Assembly (NCBI GenBank): GCA_001460835.1
Contig: CYKH01000977.1
Coordinates: 21,802-44,489, forward strand
Source: Bodo saltans
Lineage: Eukaryota; Euglenozoa; Kinetoplastea; Eubodonida; Bodonidae
Length of the DNA: 22,688 nt
Reading direction: 5' to 3'
Both the position numbers and the translations under genes were made by a program. Numbering within the stretch: the first letter of the stretch is position 1; the number at the start of each line of letters is the position of its first letter. Shown here one piece after another: positions 6,768 through 14,646 of this stretch. The notes under the pieces are model-generated. The model did not search any database. It was given only the letters and a program-made list of their open reading frames with translations, and had not been told where the DNA came from.

Positions 6768-8891
6768 ATGTCAGCGTCAGTCGATAAGGAAGCCCTCCGT
6801 AAGTTTTATTTCAGTGGCGGCTCGAACTTCACCGCTTTCAACAAGTCCGCAGCCACGCGCCAGAGCGACACCACAGGTGTGGCCTCATCATCGCGCGGTG
6901 CTTCCCCTTTGCTTAACGCGTCGAGGAACACCAACGACACAAGTGCCGTTCACATCAGTCAGGTTGACGTCAGTGCCATCGACGATCAACCGAATGTCAA
7001 CGAATCTGCCAAGACAGCAACGACTGGCTCCAGCCTAAATGCCATCCGCACCATCGCAGCTGCGAGCAACAAGAAGCCTGGGTCGCCCCCTGGCGTCCCT
7101 CCGGCAGATGCAGCGAGTGCTGAGTACTTCCAGTTCTTGAAACAGCAGCAAGACATCCAACGATCCCACAACAAGCTAGAAGAAGTCTTGGCTGCTTGGA
7201 TTGGCGGTCGACGAGATCGTCAGTCGGATATCACCAAGCTGCGTGCCCACTGCGCCCAAGTGCTTGATGCGATCGAAACCACTGTTGATTGGAAGCTAAA
7301 GTCCAAGTACGACGTGCAGCAGTTGATCCGTGACTGCAACATGGCCCTGCAACCGACGGAGCTGCTGGAGGACAAACCCAGTCAACGTTTGGCGCTCGAT
7401 CAAATCTCCACTCACCTGCAGCGCATTGAAAAGTCTCACGGCACGACGATTCAGTTCGCCCCATTCCGCTTGAACCACGAACAGGCACTGCGTCGTCTGC
7501 ACTTGATCTCCGAGAACCTTGCAGAGGGCAACATGGACTCGACCACCCTTGCGCGAATTACTGACACGATGCTGGTCCAGCTTGAAAATGTATGCCAACT
7601 CATTACCCTCGAGGACCTGGTCAAGGACAAGGAGGCGGTGATTGAACGGAATACATTCTCTGTAGAAGATCTTCGCACTCGGCGTGACGCCGCGGTCTCA
7701 GATGGTGAGGTGCACATTGCAGAGAAGTTGTGTTACAACATCATCGAGACGTTGGAACACACACTGAATGAGGTAGTGGCCAAGGCGGAGGGGCTGGATC
7801 AGGCCATCAACGAAACCATTGTGGTGCGCAACGTCAGCGATCAGTACCACGGCAAGACGGCTGATGAGTTGAACAAGCTTCAGACCAAGTGCTCCAAGCT
7901 ACGTGGTCGCTGCCTCGACGACGTCAAGAAGATGTTTGCTCTCCGCGAGAAGGTGGAGGAGGTGGAAGCGGCAACTGCGACCAAGGTGTTGAAGGAACGC
8001 GAGACCAGCGACAAGTACCTTACCGATAATCAGCAACGACTGCAAGTTGTGTTCGCCAAGATCGAGGAACTTGAGCGTGAGGCTGAGGTACTGGAGCGCG
8101 AGCGCCACAAGGAGCTGCTCAAGCGCCTTTCCGAGAAGGACAAGGACGAGCACCGTCGCGCCGAGTTTAGCCGTTTCTGCAACGTGGTGGACACCCACCT
8201 TGTGCCTCTGGAGCGAACCGTCAAGAATATGGATATTATGCTCGCTAGTGTGGAGGCCATGCGGGAGCTCATTGACAATACGTTCGGTACCCTCCGTGAT
8301 GACCTCAACCAACGCGAGAAGCTGCTGCGCGAAGTGAAGCTTGAGACGCACAAGGAGCACGTGGAAGTGTTCCGCGCCGCACTGCTGGAGTTGGGTGAAA
8401 TCATCTACCGGAAAGAGCGCATGGTGGAGGAGACAGACAAGAAAATTCAACAGGCGCATGTGCAGCAGGAGCTACTCGCCGAGACATTCAACCCCAATGC
8501 CAAGAAGTTTGGCGACATCAAAAAGCAGCTGCTGCAGAATCGTGACGACCTCGAGGCCGACGTTCAAGAGCTGAAGGAGCGTGCCGCCGCGGGTATTTCG
8601 CAATTCACCTACAGCGAGAACGCACTGGAAGACCACGGCGTCTCGTACGTCCACCCCGTCACGGAGCAGGAGCACCACACGCTAGCCATGCGGGCCAAGA
8701 TGATGGAGTTCAAGGCGATGCTCCTCGGGCACCATGCCGACCACCCCGTCCTTCATGAAATTGAGCACCTTAAGCAAGAGGTGCATCGATCGGCTGCTGA
8801 GATTTCACAGGCCAATTCTGCCACCTCAGGCAACATCGCCAAAGCCCTTCCAATGATCCAGGCCGCCAATCGTACGCGCTTTAGGCAATAA
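6768..8891 (+). CDS. Paraflagellar rod protein (PFR family)
   Basis: 707 residues from the ATG at 6768, the first after the splice acceptor; the open frame runs up to 6660 but that part lies in the spliced-off region. Residues about 130-680 are one long alpha-helical coiled coil matching the PFR (Flagellar_rod) family as I recall the T. brucei PFR2 sequence: DAAVSDGEVHIAEKLCY, a block around ELGEIIYRKERMVEETDKKI, ETFNPNAKKFGDIKK at about 571-585, and SYVHPVTEQE near 626-635. The PFR is the paracrystalline lattice beside the axoneme, needed for normal beating. Codons look strongly biased (AAG for Lys, CTC/CTG for Leu), as for an abundant protein. At about 600 residues PFR1 and PFR2 are shorter; the excess is a Ser/Thr/Ala/Asn-rich N-terminal region of about 130 residues. 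I cannot say which PFR paralogue this is. Confidence 0.93.
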   Translation: MSASVDKEALRKFYFSGGSNFTAFNKSAATRQSDTTGVASSSRGASPLLNASRNTNDTSAVHISQVDVSAIDDQPNVNESAKTATTGSSLNAIRTIAAASNKKPGSPPGVPPADAASAEYFQFLKQQQDIQRSHNKLEEVLAAWIGGRRDRQSDITKLRAHCAQVLDAIETTVDWKLKSKYDVQQLIRDCNMALQPTELLEDKPSQRLALDQISTHLQRIEKSHGTTIQFAPFRLNHEQALRRLHLISENLAEGNMDSTTLARITDTMLVQLENVCQLITLEDLVKDKEAVIERNTFSVEDLRTRRDAAVSDGEVHIAEKLCYNIIETLEHTLNEVVAKAEGLDQAINETIVVRNVSDQYHGKTADELNKLQTKCSKLRGRCLDDVKKMFALREKVEEVEAATATKVLKERETSDKYLTDNQQRLQVVFAKIEELEREAEVLERERHKELLKRLSEKDKDEHRRAEFSRFCNVVDTHLVPLERTVKNMDIMLASVEAMRELIDNTFGTLRDDLNQREKLLREVKLETHKEHVEVFRAALLELGEIIYRKERMVEETDKKIQQAHVQQELLAETFNPNAKKFGDIKKQLLQNRDDLEADVQELKERAAAGISQFTYSENALEDHGVSYVHPVTEQEHHTLAMRAKMMEFKAMLLGHHADHPVLHEIEHLKQEVHRSAAEISQANSATSGNIAKALPMIQAANRTRFRQ

Positions 8892-9080
8892 AGAGCAATC
8901 CCTCTGTTTGCGCACTTTTTGTGAGAAGTCTTTGATTAGAAGAGAGACAAACCACCATTGCAATAAACCGTTGAGAAAGAAAGAAAAACTAAAGAAAACC
9001 ACCGTGTAGAAGAAGACCAACAGTGGAGAAGAGGTCGCAGACATTTATTTTTGTAGAGTCAACCAATGATGAGCTTCACA

Positions 9081-9110
9081 TCTTTTTTTTTCTTTTTTTG
9101 CTGTGTGCAG
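9081..9110 (+). promoter_or_regulatory. Strong pyrimidine tract and AG, distal acceptor
   Basis: An almost pure T/C run ends at GTGCAG 9105-9110. Used as the acceptor for the RING gene, it would leave a 400-base leader holding ATGs (for example 9260); the nearer acceptors avoid this. It may act as an alternative site or help define the poly(A) site of the rod gene. Confidence 0.5.
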
Positions 9111-9325
9111 CAGCCGCTTCAGCAATCCCCCTCCACACGCTTCCTCCCTGCCCTCCAATTTTTTGTGTGTGAAACTGCTCAACGTATCAAAACCCCAAAC
9201 ACATTGCAAAAATACAACTGTCTACGCGGGTGTCAAAAATACACTTTCGCTCGGCTCGTTATGCAACATACTTAACCGTGACGCCAACTTTGCTTCTTGT
9301 TGTTGTTGGATTAGTATTGCATATT

Positions 9326-9383
9326 CTCTCATCCACCCATCCCCAGTCCCGTAGACAACAACAACCGCATCCTCTTCTTGTAG
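9326..9383 (+). promoter_or_regulatory. Proximal trans-splice acceptors of the RING gene
   Basis: C/T-rich stretches end in CCGTAG at 9349-9354 and CTTGTAG at 9377-9383. From either AG, the first ATG downstream is 9511, the RING gene start, so these fit a scanning ribosome best. Confidence 0.55.
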
Positions 9384-9510
9384 AACAATCCAGAAGGAGC
9401 ACATCAAGAACTTGGCGCCTTTACACTATTGATCATCATTATTGTGATCAACGACATATCCATCAAATCCCAACAGCGACTGTATCATCACCATCGACGT
9501 TTCTCATACA

Positions 9511-10668
9511 ATGCGCAGGGAGGCTTCAGGTGACGTTAGCACAATAGGCGAAGCATCTTTCGCGACGTCGTCCTCACGAGATCAAGTCTCAGGCGACGCG
9601 CCTATTCCGTGGCAGTCCTCGTCCATGGCCCTGCCAGTTGGGGGCTTGTCGTCCCGCCCCCCGTCATCTGGAAACCTTCAGATTGTTGCAAGCGTTGGTG
9701 GAGGAGGTCGTAGACTCCCGTCCACTGATCAACTTTCCGCGACCCTTCCTAGCCGACAGGATACTCTCAGCGCAGGTCATTTTTCTGTTCACTCCCCTCT
9801 CAGTCCAGCAGGATCTATTCATAGCGCCAATAGCACAGCTGCATTCTCTGTCGGGCAATACAGGTTCTCGTATTGTCCTATTTGTTTCGAGCACTTTACG
9901 GTGGAGAACCCGGCGATGGTGTTGGTGTGCGGTCATGTGTTCCACGCGCAGTGCCACTTAGCGTGGCGGGATCGCAGTGATACGTGTGCAGTCTGTTCTG
10001 CTGTGATAGACGACACAAAGGTTCGTATGATGCACGGAACCGACCTCCATGCGCGTGCCGGCAAGGGGCCTCTTCCTGCTGTTCCTGTCCTTGCAGTGCC
10101 ATCGGCAGTGACACAACCAACGGGAAATGGGGACGGTACTCCTCCTTCCAAGCGGCCTCCCATGGCACCACGATCTCCGTCCGGTCGGACAACTGCGAAC
10201 AGCACCACGAACGTTGGTCGGTCAACACCTCCGCCGGTTGTGCTCGTGCATGTTGTAGGAGGCCATGGCGACGATGACCTGGATGGGGACCTAGACACAA
10301 TGCCAAGAACCTCTCAGCGTAGTGGGAGCAGAGGAGGCCTTGCAGGGGGCGTGGATGGCTTTGTGCACACAGTTCAACGCGCCTTTGCTTGTTTTAGGTG
10401 CGGAGCACGATCACGTCCTCCCCAACATCCCATGTCAAGTGCGTCGTCGATGCACGGTGGAAGTACCAGATCGCGTCCTACAGCACAGTTGTCAGCGTCA
10501 CAGTTGCGCGGTGAGGTGACGCCGTTGAGAGCCGAGCGAAGCGCAGCGTCGTCTCGAGCATCTCATCACAGTAGTCCACCGACTGCGGCAGCTCCGTACG
10601 AAGAGCAGGAACGACGAATGATGGAGCAGAAGGTGCAGTCAAGCAGCAGCAGCGGCAGTGCTGCATAG
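9511..10668 (+). CDS. RING-H2 finger protein, putative E3 ubiquitin ligase
   Basis: 385 residues. A complete C3H2C3 RING-H2 finger lies at residues 122-162: C122, C125, C140, H142, H145, C148, C159 and C162, with the spacing C-x2-C-x14-C-x-H-x2-H-x2-C-x10-C-x2-C. All eight zinc ligands are present, so binding of an E2 ubiquitin-conjugating enzyme is plausible. The rest is long, low-complexity Ser/Pro/Gly/Arg/Thr sequence on both sides, with an Asp-rich patch (GDDDLDGDLDTMP) near 253-265 and no membrane segment. Substrates probably bind the disordered flanks. A four-cysteine cluster is not seen elsewhere except ACFRCG near 294-299, too small to call a second domain. The RING is confident; ligase activity is inferred from the family. 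Confidence 0.88.
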   Translation: MRREASGDVSTIGEASFATSSSRDQVSGDAPIPWQSSSMALPVGGLSSRPPSSGNLQIVASVGGGGRRLPSTDQLSATLPSRQDTLSAGHFSVHSPLSPAGSIHSANSTAAFSVGQYRFSYCPICFEHFTVENPAMVLVCGHVFHAQCHLAWRDRSDTCAVCSAVIDDTKVRMMHGTDLHARAGKGPLPAVPVLAVPSAVTQPTGNGDGTPPSKRPPMAPRSPSGRTTANSTTNVGRSTPPPVVLVHVVGGHGDDDLDGDLDTMPRTSQRSGSRGGLAGGVDGFVHTVQRAFACFRCGARSRPPQHPMSSASSMHGGSTRSRPTAQLSASQLRGEVTPLRAERSAASSRASHHSSPPTAAAPYEEQERRMMEQKVQSSSSSGSAA

Positions 10669-10910
10669 TGTGCGCTGGTTGCATGCTGGTCGAGCAAGTG
10701 ATACACACAGTTTCAAGATTTTATTATTTTATAGTTAGTGGGGCCTGACGCTTCTTTTGAGTTAAAAACATGGCAAGCGCAAAATCGATTGCCCGATTCT
10801 AGCTCAAGAAAGTGTTACGGTGCTTTTTCAGACAATCAAAAAAAAAGTTGCGGCGTGTGCTGCGAGAGAAGATTGGAAGGTCATTTTGATTTGTGTGCGT
10901 TTTAGATTCG

Positions 10911-10968
10911 TCGTCCATTTGTTGTGCCTCCCCTGTTTCCTCCCTCTCCATCGCGCTGCTGTGAACAG
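10911..10968 (+). promoter_or_regulatory. Trans-splice acceptor of the polyproline-tailed gene
   Basis: A C/T-rich tract (CTCCCCTGTTTCCTCCCTCT at its core) ends in GTGAACAG at 10961-10968. It makes the open frame upstream (from 10820) intergenic, not coding, despite its hydrophobic look. Confidence 0.6.
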
Positions 10969-11121
10969 TACCCTGAGAAACAACCAATACGTCTGGTGTA
11001 TCTTAACTCATTTGTCGTTGCTATTGTGTGGTGTCAACCTCTGTCTCCACGAAATCCAAAGCACGTTCCGCTGGATTATCAGTGCTAAGGAACATTTTTT
11101 GGAAAAAAAGAATTCTTCCCG

Positions 11122-11162
11122 ATGGCCTTTTGATGGATCTTCCAAAATATTTGAAGCTTTAG
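11122..11162 (+). promoter_or_regulatory. Two tiny upstream ORFs in the leader of the polyproline-tailed gene
   Basis: Between the acceptor and the main ATG at 11174 are two out-of-frame ATGs. The first (11122-11133) codes for three residues before TGA; its stop overlaps the second ATG as TGATG. The second (11133-11162) codes for nine residues before TAG, 11 bases short of the main start. If the acceptor at 10968 is used, both would be met first by ribosomes and could lower or regulate translation. Confidence 0.4.
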
Positions 11163-11173
11163 ACAAACGAGCA

Positions 11174-14100
11174 ATGTCTGTGCGTCGAGCACCCTCGCCT
11201 CGTGGTGGAGACGCGCGTTACAGCAACGCAGCCCAACCACTGGCCACAGTCAACGCAGCACGCAGAACTCAGTACATGCATATGGATCGCTCTCCCGATG
11301 CATCGTCTGTGCGGAAGCTGTCGACTGCAAGAAGTAGTCCGCTGCCTCACTCCAGTGACGTCACTATGCGACGTGTGCATGGAACAATGAGGCCGCGAGA
11401 ACAGGACCGACCATCGGTACACTACGATGATCCTACCACTGCGTCATTCCGACAGAACGGCGGCGTGGGAGGAGATCGACGCTCCATCAGCAATCCCAAC
11501 ACCAACCCGTATGGCCATCACTCCTCCTCCACCCCACCCTCCTCCACCCCGCAGCGGCGTTTGTGGCTGTATGAACAGCAGCGCAATGGTGGCGAAGATG
11601 AGCACCACCAACGACGTCGTGATGCACGCCAAGATCATCATGACGTGAGTGAAGACGACGAAGCGTACATTGCAAAGCCAGCGCAACAACAACGGCGACT
11701 TGTATCCCAGGAGGCTTCGTATCAGTTCAGTGGCACTACCCACGAACATCGACGAGAAGAATACGCGGGTGATGACGACGGCAGCCGTTATCATCATGGA
11801 AGCCGCATGGCGCAGCGTGTCCCCATTGATCTTCCCTTCCCCAACACCTCCGCTCAGACCTCGTCGACTCATCGCCGCTACGAAGGAGGCGATACTGCCG
11901 CCGCCTGGGACCGCACCGACGCGCCACCCGCTCGTAACCAGCAAGACCAAGCGGCGCTTCAGCGTTGGGCAGTAGAATATGCTCGCCACGCAGTTGGGCA
12001 CCAGACCGCCCACTTAGAGCGCGAGCTGCAGGACGCACGCAGCCGCATTGCAACCCTTGAAGGTGGCGGTGGTGACAGTGCCTTCCCGTATCCCCAAGGA
12101 GCTGGAGGTGGCCGTGGGGTGCAGGGCTTTGCTCCCATCGTGCAAAGCGCTCGTGCAAACAATGCCAGCACATCTGCGGCAACGTTGTACGATGCAGTGA
12201 CCATGGGCAACATTGAGGCGACTGTGATCTTGCGTACCAAGACGACACGCTCCTCGCACGTAATGGAGTACGAACGGTTGCCGTGCAGCGTCACCATTGC
12301 AGGCCCTCATCGTCGGCTGGCCCTCGACTTCACCGCAACAACGTCATCCAAACGACACCACCGACACTTTCAAAGACCCTTGTCGTCGCGAAGGGACTCG
12401 TCATTCTACTCTGACGACGATGCCGATGACGGTGGTGCGGACACTACCGATGGGGGATATCCCGCCGCCAGCGACATCGAAGAGTTTTTCCAATCTGGAC
12501 TCTTGATGTCGGCACCGTTTGGTGAAGGGGGTGACAGAGAAGCATCGTCTCGGTTGTGGAATATTGACTTGCAAGATGTCGGAGAGGTGCGATGGGCTGA
12601 CTCTAAGCGAATGATTGAAGTCCGTTTTATCCCCATCGCAGTCATGTCTGATGCGACAACAGGCAGCCACCACCACCACACCAACAATTCTTTCACAGGG
12701 GCGTTCCACCATCCGCAACATCAGCAACACACAGAGTATCGAGTTCTGTTCCTTAGCTGCACATCAAGCATGGACCATACACGGGAATTGTTTCGTGCAC
12801 TGCAGCATGTCTCTGGTGAAGCACAACAAGACAAACGATACGCAACACGAAGGCCAAGCATGTCGCCTCCTCGCCACACGCCCGCCCCAACGCACCCAAA
12901 CGCCTCCGTTAAAAGAGAATCCACAGTCCAACCAGAGCAGCACTCCCAACCACCACGACCTTCGCAGCAAGCGCACCGTGAAGAGCCTCAGCGTCCACCA
13001 CTTGGCAGCGAAAGGCGTGCGATGACGTCTGCACTCAACGCGGGAGACTCTGCTCATGAGTTTGTTGATTCTCACCAGAAACCCAACATCCGCAGTCATA
13101 ATCATCTTGCCACTGCTATTCCAGACACTTCTTCCGCGCTGCAGACTGCACACACAACGACAACAAATTGGACAGCGACATCACAACTTCTCAGCAGCCG
13201 TGTCGTTACCGCAGCTGCAGGCATCGAAGAAGAAAGCGCACTGCTCGCCGCTGTTGATGCACTGACTCGTCAACACGACGAGGCGCAACAACTGTTCACC
13301 GACAACAACACTCGCGATGACACTCGTGGGCGGGGGCTGTTTGGTGAGCCTCAACGTCACGCCGCACCTGGCGTCGCCCCCTCCGCACACCGCTCGACCC
13401 CTTCTTCAATCTCAAACGAGTCCGTCATCAAGGAACGATTGTCTCCTGGTATTTCTGCGACCCCATCGGCCCCGTTTGTTGTTGTGCCTCCGGTTGTCCC
13501 TCCCGCAGCAGTGCCGCAACGATCTGCCTCTGAAATAGCCATGGTGAATCGTACGTACAACGAGATCTTTGGCTCTGCGGATGAGCATCACTCCTCTTCT
13601 TCATTAACTTCCGGAAATGGTGGGGGAATTCCTGCATTACCAAAACACAGCAGTGACATCCAATCCATCATTGGAGGTGGACGATCTTCGCGGAGTGAGT
13701 CTCGCCAACCACTGAGCGTAGAAGACGCCGCATTTATCTTGGGCATCGACGGGAGTGTGGCTGGTGGAAACGGCGTGGTTGAGTCGTTACGATCAGCAAA
13801 GCCGCCAACGGGTAGCAGTAGTTTTGGTCTACGCACGGCGTCGAGCGAGCCAGAGGCCTCCTCTTCCCCGCTGCTGACGTCTCCTCGTCCTCTCCATTTT
13901 CATGAGCAGCAGCAACGGCCATCCGTTGGTTCCTTGTCTATTTCTCCTGGTACTCCACCGGCAACAAGCCGCCCGTTGGCGTCAACCATCACGCCTCATC
14001 ACGCCACAACAGGAGGGGGATTATTTTTATCCCCTGACGGTGCTGCGTCCCCCGACCAAGGAGCAGCGACGGGGCATTCTGCGCGCATCGTATCGTTTGC

Positions 14101-14470
14101 GGATGCAAGTGAAGCGCCGCCGACTGCAGGGGGCGCACCACCGCCGCCACCACCGCCTGCACCACCGAAGAAAGCTGCACCTCCACCGCCACCACCAGCG
14201 AAGGCTGCGCCACCGCCAGCTGCTGTGGCCCCTCCAGCAGCAGCTCCACCGCCGCCGCCAGCAGGTGTGCCGCCTCCCCCGCCACCAACCAAAGCTGCCC
14301 CGCCCCCTCCGCCGCCAACAAAAGTTGCCCCGCCTCCACCGCCTGCATCAGCGCCACCGCCGCCACCCCAAGGAGCGCCACCACCACCGCCGCCGCCTCC
14401 TGGACAGAAAGGGCCACCTCCGCCACCACCACCACCAGGGAAAAAAGCACCACCGCCTCCCCCATCGTAA
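11174..14470 (+). CDS. Large protein with possible split PH-like domain and C-terminal polyproline tail
   Basis: 1098 residues from the ATG at 11174 (MSVRRAPSPRGG). The frame is open back to 10820 but crosses the pyrimidine tract, so I reject the longer start. Most of the N-terminal 250 residues are disordered, rich in His, Arg, Gln and Ser. Residues about 258-296 form a short coiled coil (HLERELQDARSRIATLEGG). Residues about 338-546 alternate beta-like strands (ATVILRTKTT, RRLALDFTAT, MIEVRFIPIAV, EYRVLFLSC) with long disordered loops and end in a helix (TRELFRALQHVS): a PH-type order with insertions. The last 110 residues, from about 985, are runs of 4-8 prolines separated by Ala, Lys and Gly, like a formin FH1 region, and the protein stops there with no FH2. 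Such tails bind profilin, SH3, WW or EVH1 domains. Function unknown. Confidence 0.8.
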   Translation: MSVRRAPSPRGGDARYSNAAQPLATVNAARRTQYMHMDRSPDASSVRKLSTARSSPLPHSSDVTMRRVHGTMRPREQDRPSVHYDDPTTASFRQNGGVGGDRRSISNPNTNPYGHHSSSTPPSSTPQRRLWLYEQQRNGGEDEHHQRRRDARQDHHDVSEDDEAYIAKPAQQQRRLVSQEASYQFSGTTHEHRREEYAGDDDGSRYHHGSRMAQRVPIDLPFPNTSAQTSSTHRRYEGGDTAAAWDRTDAPPARNQQDQAALQRWAVEYARHAVGHQTAHLERELQDARSRIATLEGGGGDSAFPYPQGAGGGRGVQGFAPIVQSARANNASTSAATLYDAVTMGNIEATVILRTKTTRSSHVMEYERLPCSVTIAGPHRRLALDFTATTSSKRHHRHFQRPLSSRRDSSFYSDDDADDGGADTTDGGYPAASDIEEFFQSGLLMSAPFGEGGDREASSRLWNIDLQDVGEVRWADSKRMIEVRFIPIAVMSDATTGSHHHHTNNSFTGAFHHPQHQQHTEYRVLFLSCTSSMDHTRELFRALQHVSGEAQQDKRYATRRPSMSPPRHTPAPTHPNASVKRESTVQPEQHSQPPRPSQQAHREEPQRPPLGSERRAMTSALNAGDSAHEFVDSHQKPNIRSHNHLATAIPDTSSALQTAHTTTTNWTATSQLLSSRVVTAAAGIEEESALLAAVDALTRQHDEAQQLFTDNNTRDDTRGRGLFGEPQRHAAPGVAPSAHRSTPSSISNESVIKERLSPGISATPSAPFVVVPPVVPPAAVPQRSASEIAMVNRTYNEIFGSADEHHSSSSLTSGNGGGIPALPKHSSDIQSIIGGGRSSRSESRQPLSVEDAAFILGIDGSVAGGNGVVESLRSAKPPTGSSSFGLRTASSEPEASSSPLLTSPRPLHFHEQQQRPSVGSLSISPGTPPATSRPLASTITPHHATTGGGLFLSPDGAASPDQGAATGHSARIVSFADASEAPPTAGGAPPPPPPPAPPKKAAPPPPPPAKAAPPPAAVAPPAAAPPPPPAGVPPPPPPTKAAPPPPPPTKVAPPPPPASAPPPPPQGAPPPPPPPPGQKGPPPPPPPPGKKAPPPPPS
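14127..14467 (+). repeat. CCX-rich tandem low-complexity tract encoding polyproline
   Basis: Imperfect repeats of CCACCG/CCGCCA-type hexamers separated by GCT-GCA, AAA-G and GGA units encode the polyproline tail. The tract is prone to expansion and contraction, and to misassembly. It creates Gly-rich (antisense) and His/Arg-rich (other sense frame) false ORFs. Confidence 0.8.
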
Positions 14471-14576
14471 CACACCTGTACTATGTTGATGGCCTTTTGT
14501 TGTACTACTGATTTTTATATCCTCACCTCTGTGCGATTTTTCCTTTGAGATTCGGGTGCAACCACACAAGTGTGTT

Positions 14577-14626
14577 TTACTGCTTGTTACCGTTTTGTCT
14601 ACACACACACAGCACCTCTTGTGTAG
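14577..14626 (+). promoter_or_regulatory. Trans-splice acceptor of the 1120-aa gene
   Basis: A T-rich tract followed by a CA repeat ends in ACACAG at 14607-14612; a second AG follows at 14625-14626. The first ATG afterwards is 14647, the chosen start. Confidence 0.6.
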
Positions 14627-14646
14627 CATTCTTACTTCTTTCGAAT

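Larger units (their letters stand above)
8892..9510 (+). other. Long intergenic region with several splice signals
   Basis: 619 bases with no convincing gene. The left part (8900-9060) is purine- and A-rich and would be the 3' UTR of the rod gene. A strong T tract with AG lies at 9081-9110, and further acceptors at about 9354 and 9383. Short open frames here (for example 9066-9275) owe their hydrophobic look to the T tracts. Confidence 0.6.

Noticed and set aside
7899-8459. 186-residue Leu/His-rich ORF on the - strand
   Set aside because: It is a shadow of the codon-biased coiled coil of the rod protein.
10820-11173. Hydrophobic N-terminal extension of the polyproline-tailed protein
   Set aside because: It would cross a strong pyrimidine tract and acceptor at 10911-10968 and starts before it, so it is unlikely to be in the mRNA.
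13902-14489. 195-residue Arg/His-rich + ORF and 158-residue Gly-rich - ORF
   Set aside because: Both are translations of the polyproline-coding repeat in other frames.
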